From Oceanispirochaeta sp. M1 (GTDB lineage: Bacteria; Spirochaetota; Spirochaetia; DSM-2461): a stretch of 64,000 nt of DNA. The position numbers and the translations under genes are program-made. Below are positions 46,401 through 53,898 of the stretch, piece after piece (within the stretch, counting starts at the first letter, position 1; each line of letters opens with the position of its first letter). The stretch lies in assembly GCF_003346715.1 (NCBI RefSeq), contig NZ_QQPQ01000020.1, forward strand, positions 1 to 64,000, read 5' to 3'. The notes under the pieces are model-generated. The model made no database searches and had not been told where the DNA came from. It worked only from the letters and a program-made list of their open reading frames with translations.

Positions 46401-47466
46401 GAACATTGAAATTGATACGGCTTCCACACCCGTTTATCTGACAGCGAAGAATGCTATTTTTTCACCTATGTCAGAGGAGTTCAGTATACAGAGCTTTACG
46501 GTACATGTAGGTAATACCAAGGGTATAGAGGGTTGGAATCTCGCTGTTAAAACAGCAGAAGGTCAGGCAGTCAGAACCATCAACGGAGAATCTTCTGTTC
46601 CCGAGCTTCTGGAGTGGGACGGACGTGATGATGCCGGTAAACTTCTCGAAGGAAATTTTATCGGGGAACTGACAGTTCACTATAAGAAGGGAAACAGACC
46701 TCAGGCCAGGAGCCGTGAGTTTCTTGTGGATAATTCAGCCCCCTCAGTGGTTGTGGGGATCTCTCCCGTACCTTTCTCTCCGGATGATGATAATGTGTCC
46801 GATGAGTTGAAGATTGCTCTTACGGTTCAGGATCTGTCTCCCATCAGGGACTGGCAGATGACCATCAAGGATCCTAAAGGTAACGATTTTATCAGCTTCG
46901 GCGGTAGAGGAAGACCTTCCGAGAGAATTATCTGGGATGGAAGATCACGTCAGGGTGAACTGGTACAGTCTGCAGAAGATTACCCCTATGAGATCAGAGT
47001 AACAGACTTCCTGGGTCACTCAACAGTTGAATCAGGTAAGATACCCGTAGATATCCTTGTAATCAGAGATGGTAACCGACTAAAGGTTCAAATATCCAAT
47101 ATAACCTTCCAGCCCTATAAGGCCAGCCTTGTTGCATCGGGTGAACAGGGTGACAAAAACCAGGAGATTCTGAAACGTCTTGCGGAAGTCCTTAAAAAGT
47201 ACGGTTCTTACAAGATCCTGGTTGAAGGCCATGCGGTGAGCGAGTATTATGACAATCCTGTCAGGGCAGCCCGGGAAGAGAAAGAAGAGCTTCAGCCACT
47301 TTCCCTTTCCAGAGCAGCCGTAGTCAAGGAATCCCTGAGTAAACTTGGGATTCAGGACAGCAGGATGGATGTCGCCGGTAAGGGCGGCACGGATCCCATC
47401 GTTCCCCACAGTGATCTGGAGAATAGATGGAAAAACAGGAGAGTGGAATTTATCCTCATTAAATAA
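43459..47466 (+). CDS. Giant outer-membrane protein: barrel, eight FlgD-like Ig modules, OmpA-like end
   Basis: A 1335-aa exported protein (signal peptide about 1-23; GTG start after AGGAG). Residues 24-320 resemble PorV/FadL/UPF0164-type beta barrels (many alternating Gly/aromatic strands). Eight repeats follow, each opening with an SPD-type motif: ISPNLNGVQDELD, FSPDGDGNKDSL, LSPGNTEGSDNV, LSPDGDGFKDSL, FSPNNNGTKDEV, FSPDGDGSGDSI, FSPMSEEFSIQS and FSPDDDNVSDEL. Each repeat ends with a WDGxxDxG..DGxYxY-type strand, as in FlgD Ig-like domains. The last 130 residues look OmpA-like (peptidoglycan-binding type, ending RRVEFILIK). Probable surface or envelope-linking role. It shares a base with rlmKL. 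Confidence 0.8.
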   Translation: MKISIKLSLIILLLLIMPFGAFAESSGELAYPLYSPLFLGGGASVTNMDSPQSAGINPAASGNFQRIILDLNYINLAGWDDNGMGHAINTALAVPSKYGVFTGNLHFLTTDGLDAPDMDFGTFGSMDFGFSKEIYKNLYTGFSLSGAIGSGMDWGLGLNLGVIHTPGTIGKFKNFRWGASLNKLGKGYTNGGSYLNAIPNNLTLQLGAGFDIIDKENFNWALNSDLGFPTFTDIKFELGQVFTIQKNLKIFTSSSVILSDTINGNFQTIIPSVGLSYNFSFKPKDKEQTRQQTSEVEFQAAGAPLYNSVGAIGVGATIPFGIRDANPPVITHEYKEPIYISPNLNGVQDELDLPYLAEDERFIMGYTFSIYDDEGTLVKVFNNKDERPENESFKNIFDRMFSAKVGTTLPETFRWDGVMDSGEIAADGTYSFKMAFWDDNDNLAESELMILILDTVAPEVTVVQADGLDLIFSPDGDGNKDSLGIKQSGSEELLWEAKIENQSASAFKNYIIENGYPADFVWDGKDDNEKIVPDGVYRYFIESTDLAGNYGSGSLENILINTEQPPVNLTINNAWLSPGNTEGSDNVVFGPDIPVTSGIVEWELQVQDLTGRMFWSYNSRQQGVLEVPKSINYDGDAGVNGSLAEGKYRGFLTIKYQNGYNPEAYSPAFTVDTTAPVGKVSGDLVLSPDGDGFKDSLTLSLETSEEDYWEGFIRDGDNQIVRSYFWRGKADPILVWDGRDQDGRPVTDGKYSFTLEAYDKAGNRGISAPHRFSLDTREMSVQITVSDDAFSPNNNGTKDEVRFYTIIDNPSEIESWTLDVLAAADSTVVKSWKGSGAIKEYYSWMGESESGAKAADGFYSARLSVVYAKGDRPEAVTGVFEKDTVAPVLTVEADKTLFSPDGDGSGDSIMIRQSTSKEAELTAVMMNDSGETIRTWFWSGTPGNFDWDGTDENGNIAADGVYHYKLSTSDAAGNSAEKSLRNIEIDTASTPVYLTAKNAIFSPMSEEFSIQSFTVHVGNTKGIEGWNLAVKTAEGQAVRTINGESSVPELLEWDGRDDAGKLLEGNFIGELTVHYKKGNRPQARSREFLVDNSAPSVVVGISPVPFSPDDDNVSDELKIALTVQDLSPIRDWQMTIKDPKGNDFISFGGRGRPSERIIWDGRSRQGELVQSAEDYPYEIRVTDFLGHSTVESGKIPVDILVIRDGNRLKVQISNITFQPYKASLVASGEQGDKNQEILKRLAEVLKKYGSYKILVEGHAVSEYYDNPVRAAREEKEELQPLSLSRAAVVKESLSKLGIQDSRMDVAGKGGTDPIVPHSDLENRWKNRRVEFILIK

Positions 47467-49646
47467 TGAAAACATATAAACTATTTGCCGCCTGTCCGGT
47501 GTATCTGGAAGACCTTCTTGAAGAGGAGGTTCTGGCACTGGGCGGGACAATCGATAAGAGAACAAGGGGAGGGCTCTCCTTTACGGCCTCCCTGGAGTTT
47601 CTCTATGAATTCTCTCTGAAGACCAGAATCGCCGGGCATCTGTTGCTGCGTCTGCATGAATTTGAAATTGACGGTCTTGACGCTATTACTGCGGGGGCTG
47701 CCGCGTTTCCATGGGACAGTATAATGAGGGAGGATGGAACATTTTCCTGCCGTTCAACTCTGAAAAGAAGCAAGATGAACCAGAAAATGGTCGCCCTGAA
47801 ACTTAAGGACGGAATTGCCGACTTCTGGCGAGATAAAACTGGAAGCCGTCCTGATGTAGACAGAGAAAACCCTGATTATAACTTTCAGATTCATGTGCAG
47901 GAAGATAATTCAGCCGAACTCTACCTCGATCTCTCTGGAGACAGTCTTTCAAACCGGGGATACCGTCTGGATACAGCAAAGGCGGCTCTTCGTGAGAATA
48001 CTGCTGCGGCTCTGCTGCTGCGTGCCGGATGGAAAGAGATGAGCAGTGAAGGCTCTATATTTCTGGACCCCATGTGTGGCAGTGGTACCATCCTGGTTGA
48101 AGCAGCTATGATCGCTGGTGGATTACCAGCTCAGCTTCATCGAAATCATTACGGATTTCTCCACTGGACAGAGCATGACCAGGATCTCTGGGAAGAGTGT
48201 ATGGATCGTGCAGAACAGGAGTGGAAGGCAGGCCTTGAAAAACTCCCTCGGATTTTTGGATACGACAATGACCGTCATGCTATTGCCGCTGCAACAGAGA
48301 ATATAAAAAGAGCCGGACTTGAAAAGTATATCCATGTAGAGAAACAGGAGCTATCAGATTTTCATTTCACAGAGGCTATGACGAAATCCCCCAGGGGACT
48401 CTTATTAACAAACCCTCCCTATGGTCATAGGATTGGTGATAAAGGGGCTCTCTATTCTCTCTACCGTGAACTGGGAGAGCTTGTTAAAAAAGAGGAGTTC
48501 AGCAATTGGCAGTTGACTGTAATCTCCGATGAAAAACCTCTAATCAAGTCCATAGGACTACGAAGCACCCGTGAAAATAAAGTGATGAACGGTCCTCTTT
48601 CCTGCTTTCTGGTACACTATGATCTTTTCAGTCATACAGAGAAAAAAGATAATTCTAAGACTGAACGCCTTCCTGTCTCTGAAATGGAGTGGTCTGATGA
48701 GGGTCGTCAATTCTTAAACCGCCTTTCAAAGAGAAGAAAACACCTTAAAAAATGGATGAAGCGTGAAGATGTAAGTTGTTATAGAGTCTATGACGCTGAC
48801 CTTCCTAACTTTAATTTTGCCATTGATGTATACGAAGATAAATGGATTCATGTGCAGGAGTATAAACCGCCCCTTAGAGTTGATGAGGTGAAAGCCCAAA
48901 AGAGAGTCAGTGAAAGTTTAAAGATTCTCAGTGCACTCTTTGAAATACCAAAGCATCAGATATATCTAAAGCAGAAACACCGTCAGATCGGAAAGGAAAA
49001 GTATAGTACGCCTGAACCTAGAGGGGAACGTTTCCTTATAAAAGAATGGAATAAAAGAGTCTGGGTAAATTTTGCTGATTATCAAGATACAGGAATTTTT
49101 CTGGAACATAGGAATATCCGTCGTTGGTTGTTAGAGAACAGCAAGGAAAAATCTGTACTTAATCTTTTTTCCTATAGCTGTACTGCTAGTCTTATGGCTG
49201 CAGCTGGAGGAGCATCTAAAATTGTATCTGTAGAAAATTACAGGTCTTCTCTAAGCTGGGGAAAGGATAACTTCACTCTTAATAAACTGGAACCAGAAGA
49301 TTATAAATTTGAAAAATCAGACAGCTTTGAGTATTTGAGAAACAATAAAGAATATTACGATATAATTTATTTGAATCCACCAAACTCTTTTAACAAAAAA
49401 TCCAGAAACTCTGAATTTGATTTACAAAACGATCACGCAGGATTGATTCATCTTTGTATGAAGAGATTGAGACACGGTGGAGTTCTTATATTTTCAAATA
49501 ATTACAGACAGTTTGTTATGGATAAGGTTCTGGAGGAGGAATATACAATTGAAGAGCAGAGTTCCTGGACCGTCTCTGACGATTTTCAGGGAAAGAAAAA
49601 CGGCCACCGCTGCTGGTTTATCCGCGGAGCCGAAGTAAAAGAATAA
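47466..49646 (+). CDS. rlmKL: Fused 23S rRNA methyltransferase RlmL/RlmK
   Basis: A 726-aa fusion that in E. coli methylates 23S rRNA at G2445 (N2) and G2069 (N7). The N-terminal THUMP domain (about 1-160) binds RNA; the RlmL half has FLDPMCGSGTILVEAA (about 199-214) and NPPYG (about 317-321). The RlmK half has a SAM motif around NLFSYSCTASLMAAAGGA and LNPPNSF. Length matches the enterobacterial fusion. Start overlaps the stop of the giant gene by one base (TAATG). Base composition toward the C terminus is more AT-rich than the N terminus. Confidence 0.92.
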   Translation: MKTYKLFAACPVYLEDLLEEEVLALGGTIDKRTRGGLSFTASLEFLYEFSLKTRIAGHLLLRLHEFEIDGLDAITAGAAAFPWDSIMREDGTFSCRSTLKRSKMNQKMVALKLKDGIADFWRDKTGSRPDVDRENPDYNFQIHVQEDNSAELYLDLSGDSLSNRGYRLDTAKAALRENTAAALLLRAGWKEMSSEGSIFLDPMCGSGTILVEAAMIAGGLPAQLHRNHYGFLHWTEHDQDLWEECMDRAEQEWKAGLEKLPRIFGYDNDRHAIAAATENIKRAGLEKYIHVEKQELSDFHFTEAMTKSPRGLLLTNPPYGHRIGDKGALYSLYRELGELVKKEEFSNWQLTVISDEKPLIKSIGLRSTRENKVMNGPLSCFLVHYDLFSHTEKKDNSKTERLPVSEMEWSDEGRQFLNRLSKRRKHLKKWMKREDVSCYRVYDADLPNFNFAIDVYEDKWIHVQEYKPPLRVDEVKAQKRVSESLKILSALFEIPKHQIYLKQKHRQIGKEKYSTPEPRGERFLIKEWNKRVWVNFADYQDTGIFLEHRNIRRWLLENSKEKSVLNLFSYSCTASLMAAAGGASKIVSVENYRSSLSWGKDNFTLNKLEPEDYKFEKSDSFEYLRNNKEYYDIIYLNPPNSFNKKSRNSEFDLQNDHAGLIHLCMKRLRHGGVLIFSNNYRQFVMDKVLEEEYTIEEQSSWTVSDDFQGKKNGHRCWFIRGAEVKE

Positions 49647-49673
49647 TCGTTGTATAAGTAAACATCTAAGTAT

Positions 49674-49820
49674 ATGATGATTAGTATGTTCTGGAGACGT
49701 ATTATTTCAGCATTGATGCTCGGTGTAGGTGTAGCTCTGGTTTTAAGAAACCTGATGAATCTGGTTTCTCAGATCAGAGAGAAAAAGCGGAAAGAGGACG
49801 AAGATGCCGGAAGCAAATGA
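49674..49820 (+). CDS. Possible 48-aa membrane protein
   Basis: A short frame (ATG at 49674, TGA at 49818-49820) encodes MMISMFWRRIISALMLGVGV, then ALVLRNLMNL and a charged tail ending EDAGSK. It would have one membrane helix with positive residues inside and a lysine-rich end. It overlaps the next gene by 17 nt. There is no clear ribosome site, so expression is uncertain; a start at the internal ATG at 49686 is also possible. Confidence 0.4.
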   Translation: MMISMFWRRIISALMLGVGVALVLRNLMNLVSQIREKKRKEDEDAGSK

Positions 49821-51588
49821 AAATGCAGAAGTTCAGGAAACAAAGGAACTTCCTTCTGTATTTCAAATGGATCTGCCCAAAAGAGAGGAATTCCTTTCTC
49901 AGGTAGGCAGTTTTACACAGGAACAGAGAAGGATATTTCACAGAATCTGTGATTTTTTTGATCCGTCTCTGGACTATAATCGCTTCGTTCTGCATGCCGG
50001 AAAAGATATCCTTTTTGCGAATAATCAGATTGAAATCCTGATGAAAAAGATTAAGAACGCCCATTATGGACTTCTTAAGTTTCAGGTCGTGGACGGGGAA
50101 CTCAAGCCCAATAGAATAGTTATTACAAACAGAGACTCCATTGAGTTCTATACAAGTCTCATAGATGATGAAATTCAGAGAAATCTTCTGGATGAAAGCA
50201 AGCCCTTTCTTGCGATGGAGGAGCTGGAGGAACAGAACCTTACAGTTCCCTTTGATTTTGTAGATTCAATCGGCCCCGAGGTATTGAGTCCGGCCTTTAT
50301 CAAGAAAAATAAGGAAGTTGCAAAAATCTACTCTATGAAACTGAAAACAGGTGCAACCCTGATAATAGCATCAGGGGGACTTGAATCACTTGTGACCCAG
50401 AGTCAGATAAGAATCAGGGGATATCTTAAAAACACATCCTTCATCTCAATAGTTTCCCGATTTATGGGAATAAAAATTTCTGATATTCAGAAAAAAATGA
50501 GCGGAAAGGATCCCCGGTTCTGGCAGGGACTTTCAACCAAGGTACTTCAGAACCGTGAAGACCTGCAGCTTAGACTGAAACATCTGGAAGCCTCTCTGTT
50601 TCAGGCCAGTGAAATACTTCATCATTATTATATGAATTCAGCTTCTGAAGAAGCGAATGAACGTAAGGAGAATGCAGCCCGGGATGCGGCTCTGGAAGAG
50701 TTGTGTATGGAGATTCTGAGAAAAGAAAATTTCATTGTATCAGAAGAAGAACTGAACAAGATGATCAAGCCCCTGGCCAAAAAGTGGGAAGGTTTCAGGG
50801 ATCTGTTTTTTGAACGCTCAGTAAAAGTCACAACCAAGGTGGGACTCCCTCCCATACTGGGAATCAATGGTCATTATATCCACCGGGATCATGTATATCC
50901 CTATTTCAGATCTGAGCTTTCCATGCAGGGCAGGGAGCTCAGATCACACTACATTCAGTTAATGGAGCGGATGCTTCGTACAGGTAATAAGGATAGAATC
51001 ACAACTTTTTATACAAGGGAAACATTTAACGATGATATCATTGATATGATACGCATTGAATCTCCTGTATTGGCTGAGTTACTGAAGAAACCCCGTATCA
51101 TCTCTGAGGCCATAGTTCATTATTTTAAAAATCTTAAAAAGGTCCGGGATGTAAGCAAAATCAAGGATTTTATGAATAATTTCTTTGATAAGGGTGTGAT
51201 CAAGTTCAAGGAGCCAGACCATCTGCTGGATCTTTACCTGCTGGAGATATTTGAAGAGGCCTATAGATTTCTCTCATGGTGGAGAAAGCTTTTTCTACGT
51301 CTCTCCGGAAAGAGGGACGGTTTTCATAGTCAGTACTCAGGATTAGGTGACAGAGACTTACCGGACAATGCTCTTCCAAATAAAAAAAAGGCAGAGGGCA
51401 GAAATTCGGGGGCACAGTCTTCGGGCAGTCGATACACAGCCGAACCTTTAAGCAGAAGAAGAGACAGCTCGAAAACCACTGCCGGCAGAAGGCGGCACAC
51501 TCCACCGATTAATTCCAAGCAGTATAATCTGAAACAGCGCAATAGAGCCTGGACAGAATTTGAAGATGCCTTTGGCAGAAAGAATTGA
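49804..51588 (+). CDS. Unknown 594-aa protein before the chemotaxis operon
   Basis: A 594-aa soluble protein I do not recognise. Regions: an acidic N terminus, a central helical region with QLRLKHLEASLFQASEILHHYY, a segment VTTKVGLPPILGINGHYIHRDHVYPYFRSELS (landmarks LPPILGING, HRDHVYPYF), and a highly basic, Arg/Ser-rich, probably disordered tail (about 500-594) ending DAFGRKN. No membrane segment or catalytic motif is obvious. It reads into the Hpt and che genes with a 43-nt gap. A ribosome site GAGGACG precedes the ATG. Possible motility or signalling link is only context. Confidence 0.7.
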   Translation: MPEANENAEVQETKELPSVFQMDLPKREEFLSQVGSFTQEQRRIFHRICDFFDPSLDYNRFVLHAGKDILFANNQIEILMKKIKNAHYGLLKFQVVDGELKPNRIVITNRDSIEFYTSLIDDEIQRNLLDESKPFLAMEELEEQNLTVPFDFVDSIGPEVLSPAFIKKNKEVAKIYSMKLKTGATLIIASGGLESLVTQSQIRIRGYLKNTSFISIVSRFMGIKISDIQKKMSGKDPRFWQGLSTKVLQNREDLQLRLKHLEASLFQASEILHHYYMNSASEEANERKENAARDAALEELCMEILRKENFIVSEEELNKMIKPLAKKWEGFRDLFFERSVKVTTKVGLPPILGINGHYIHRDHVYPYFRSELSMQGRELRSHYIQLMERMLRTGNKDRITTFYTRETFNDDIIDMIRIESPVLAELLKKPRIISEAIVHYFKNLKKVRDVSKIKDFMNNFFDKGVIKFKEPDHLLDLYLLEIFEEAYRFLSWWRKLFLRLSGKRDGFHSQYSGLGDRDLPDNALPNKKKAEGRNSGAQSSGSRYTAEPLSRRRDSSKTTAGRRRHTPPINSKQYNLKQRNRAWTEFEDAFGRKN

Positions 51589-51631
51589 TAATTAAAGAGC
51601 AATTCAAAAAATCCTGAATTATACTTATAGA

Positions 51632-51991
51632 ATGAGACTGATTAAAAATTTCAACACAAAAAGCCTTCTCCATTTTACAGAGGATGACAGGGTGTTATCT
51701 GCACAGCTCCTATCAATGGCCCTGAAGGATATACCCGGGTTTTTTTCCAGCGCCAGTGATCTTATCAGGAAAAAACGGTATCATGAAGCAGCTGTCTGGA
51801 TTCATAAAATTAAAGGAATCGCCGGTACAGTAGGGGCCGAACTACTCTATGACTTGTGTCTCTCCACAGAAGAAATATTGAAGGAATCAAATCCAGCCAC
51901 AGACAGCGATAAGCTGATCAGTACAATGGCAGAATCAATCGATGAATTCTGCAGGAACAGCGACGTACAGGAATGGGTCTCTGATGTATAA
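51632..51991 (+). CDS. Stand-alone Hpt phosphotransfer domain protein
   Basis: A 119-aa histidine phosphotransfer protein. The active helix reads AAVWIHKIKGIAGTVGAELL, with His58 as phosphoacceptor and the K-G-x-A-G-x-x-G tail typical of Hpt. It would shuttle phosphate between a kinase and receivers. No other domains. Its stop lies inside the cheD start region (cheD ATG at 51984, 8-nt overlap), so it is translated with the chemotaxis genes, an uncommon partner for CheD. Confidence 0.82.
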   Translation: MRLIKNFNTKSLLHFTEDDRVLSAQLLSMALKDIPGFFSSASDLIRKKRYHEAAVWIHKIKGIAGTVGAELLYDLCLSTEEILKESNPATDSDKLISTMAESIDEFCRNSDVQEWVSDV

Positions 51992-52574
51992 CGTTAAGAA
52001 TATTAAATTCAATAAGAAAGAGGTTATTCTCCATCCCGGTGATTATTTCTGCAGCGATGAAGATATCGTGATGTCGACAATTCTAGGTTCCTGTATCTCT
52101 GTAGTTCTCTACGATGAATCCAAACACCAGGGTGGTTTAAATCACTTCCTTCTCCCCCGGATAGGGAAATCTACTCAACTTAATATCATTGAGGAAAAAA
52201 GTGCCCGCTACGGCGTGCATGCCATGGAAGTCCTCATAAATGATATTATGAAAATGGGATCACAAAAATCGGCTTTAAAGGCAAAGGTCTTTGGAGGTGC
52301 ATCAATGTTCGGGCCCATGAATAAAGACAATGGTGTGGGATATATCAACACCCAGTTTGCGCTTCAATTTCTGGCAAAAGAGGGTATACCCATCATTGCA
52401 TCGAATACAGGAGAAGATGTGGGCAGGAAAATCTTTTTTTTTCCGAAAACCGGCAAGATTCTGTTGCGTAAGATTCATTCAAGGACAAAGATAAGGGAAA
52501 TCAAAAAGCAGGATGAGGGTCTTCGAGAGACAATTCTTAAAAAACCTGTTGGAGATAAAATCGTACTGTTTTAA
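51984..52574 (+). CDS. cheD: Chemoreceptor glutamine deamidase CheD
   Basis: A 196-aa CheD that deamidates glutamines on chemoreceptors and can bind CheC-type phosphatases. The catalytic Cys is in LGSCISVVLYD and the His in GGLNHFLLPR; a conserved Gly-rich segment FGGASMFGP follows, and NTGEDVGRK near the end. ATG at 51984 is chosen (an in-frame ATG 42 nt upstream would give an atypical N terminus and long overlap with the Hpt gene). No cheC is in the window. Confidence 0.92.
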   Translation: MYNVKNIKFNKKEVILHPGDYFCSDEDIVMSTILGSCISVVLYDESKHQGGLNHFLLPRIGKSTQLNIIEEKSARYGVHAMEVLINDIMKMGSQKSALKAKVFGGASMFGPMNKDNGVGYINTQFALQFLAKEGIPIIASNTGEDVGRKIFFFPKTGKILLRKIHSRTKIREIKKQDEGLRETILKKPVGDKIVLF

Positions 52575-52604
52575 GCTTCTAATATTATAAGTTTAATAAC
52601 GATT

Positions 52605-52630
52605 TAGAAAATATGTGGAATTGGCGATGA
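52605..52630 (+). promoter_or_regulatory. Weak candidate sigma-28-type promoter before cheW
   Basis: TAGA, 14 bp, then GGCGATGA (52623-52630) faintly resembles TAAA-N15-GCCGATAA of flagellar/chemotaxis sigma-28 promoters. Two mismatches in the -10 and a 1-bp shorter spacer make this speculative. Confidence 0.25.
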
Positions 52631-52673
52631 GAAAATGATAGAATTAAATTAACCTTCATCAAGGAGATGTTTT

Positions 52674-53210
52674 ATGGAAGAACAGACCGTTCAGGAAATG
52701 ACCCAGTACCTGACTTTTACAATCAGCAATGAAAGTTATGCACTCAACGTAAGTAATGTAAAAGAGGTTCAGGAATTTACCTCTCTAACAAAAGTACCGA
52801 GGATGCCTGACTTTATGCGGGGAATAATCAATTTAAGAGGTAGTGTGGTTCCTGTTATCGACCTCAAGATGAAGTTCGGAATGGGCAGTACTGAGAAAGA
52901 TATAGATACAAGCATTATCGTAACAGAAGTAACCATGGAAGGTGAAACAGTAACCATGGGGCTCCTGACAGACTCTGTTAAAGAAGTAATAGAGCTCAAT
53001 GATTCAGAAATCGAACCTACTCCCTACATCGGTACAAAAATTGATACAGCTTTTATAAAAGGTATGGGAAAAAAAGATGATAATTTTCTGATTGTTCTGG
53101 ATATTGATAAAGTCCTGACTATAAGTGAAATCTCAATGGTTTCTACACAGGAAAAAGCGGAACCACAGGAAAAAGCGGAACCACAGGAAAAAGCGGAACC
53201 ACAGGAATGA
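52674..53210 (+). CDS. cheW: Chemotaxis coupling protein CheW
   Basis: A 178-aa adaptor that links chemoreceptors to CheA. The double SH3-like fold is seen with QYLTFTISNESYALNVSNVKEV, VPRMPDFMRGIINLRGSVVPVIDL (landmarks PDFMRGIINLRG, VVPVIDL) and GLLTDSVKEVIEL. The last 20 residues are a tandem EKAEPQ hexapeptide repeat, present three times and not part of the CheW fold. RBS AAGGAG 7 nt upstream of the ATG. Confidence 0.95.
   Translation: MEEQTVQEMTQYLTFTISNESYALNVSNVKEVQEFTSLTKVPRMPDFMRGIINLRGSVVPVIDLKMKFGMGSTEKDIDTSIIVTEVTMEGETVTMGLLTDSVKEVIELNDSEIEPTPYIGTKIDTAFIKGMGKKDDNFLIVLDIDKVLTISEISMVSTQEKAEPQEKAEPQEKAEPQE
53151..53208 (+). repeat. Three 18-bp tandem repeats in the cheW 3' end
   Basis: Three perfect copies of an 18-bp unit (GAAAAAGCGGAACCACAG) end the gene and code for EKAEPQ. 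Slippage would change tail length without breaking the frame. Confidence 0.9.
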
Positions 53211-53244
53211 ACTAAAATATAGAACTAAAAATAAGGAACTATAA

Positions 53245-53610
53245 ATGAAAACAATTTTAATTGTAGATGACTCTCGAACAGTGAGAGAAAGTCTAAAATT
53301 TTTTCTCACTGAGGGTGGGTATCAGGTTATCGAAGGATGTGACGGGCAGGATGCTCTTAAAGTGATCGAGGGTAAAAGCTGTGATCTGGTAATAACCGAT
53401 GTAAATATGCCCAATATGGACGGATTAACTCTTTTAGGAGAACTCCGGAAGATGAAAGATTTCAAGTTCACACCGATTCTGGTTCTGACAACAGAATCTC
53501 AGCAGAATATTATGGACAAGGGAAAGGAACTCGGTGCTACCGGCTGGATTGTCAAACCTTTTGATAATGACAAGGTAATGGCCGTAATTAAAAAAGTCAT
53601 CGGAGATTAA
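53245..53610 (+). CDS. cheY: Response regulator CheY
   Basis: A 121-aa receiver domain. The acidic pair is in LIVDDSRT (D8, D9), the phosphoacceptor Asp in VITDVNMPNMDG (about D52), the Thr in LTTES and the Lys in IVKPFDN. As the first receiver beside CheA and CheW it is the likely motor-controlling CheY, phosphorylated by CheA and binding FliM. RBS AAGGA. It begins 34 nt after cheW. Confidence 0.95.
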   Translation: MKTILIVDDSRTVRESLKFFLTEGGYQVIEGCDGQDALKVIEGKSCDLVITDVNMPNMDGLTLLGELRKMKDFKFTPILVLTTESQQNIMDKGKELGATGWIVKPFDNDKVMAVIKKVIGD

Positions 53611-53611
53611 T

Positions 53612-53896
53612 ATGCCTCCCAAAAAACAGGAAGTGCTTGAACTGAGTGGTAATTTGGATATCAGACAGGCAGAAGATTTACATGAAACCTTAAAAAAACT
53701 AAGCAGTGGAAAAACAAATATTGTTCTTGATTTTTCCAAGGCCGAAGATATTGATTTTGCTATAGTACAGCTGCTTTTCAGTTTCAAAAAGTCACTTGCC
53801 GATCAGAAACGGAAACTCATTTTCAAAGATGTGAATGAAAAAGTAGAATCCAAAATTATTCTATGCGATTTTAAGTCTCTTCTTCAGGAGAACTGA
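53612..53896 (+). CDS. STAS-domain protein
   Basis: A 94-aa single STAS domain of the anti-sigma-antagonist/MlaB type. The hallmark strand-loop-helix reads IVLDFSKAEDIDFAIVQLLFSF; the position that is a phosphorylated Ser in SpoIIAA-like proteins (DS in typical VDSSGLGLL) is Phe here, so it is probably not controlled by Ser phosphorylation. Starts 1 nt after the cheY stop and 2 nt before cheA, so it is firmly in the che operon. A role in adjusting CheA or receptor arrays is inferred from position. Confidence 0.78.
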   Translation: MPPKKQEVLELSGNLDIRQAEDLHETLKKLSSGKTNIVLDFSKAEDIDFAIVQLLFSFKKSLADQKRKLIFKDVNEKVESKIILCDFKSLLQEN

Positions 53897-53898
53897 AT

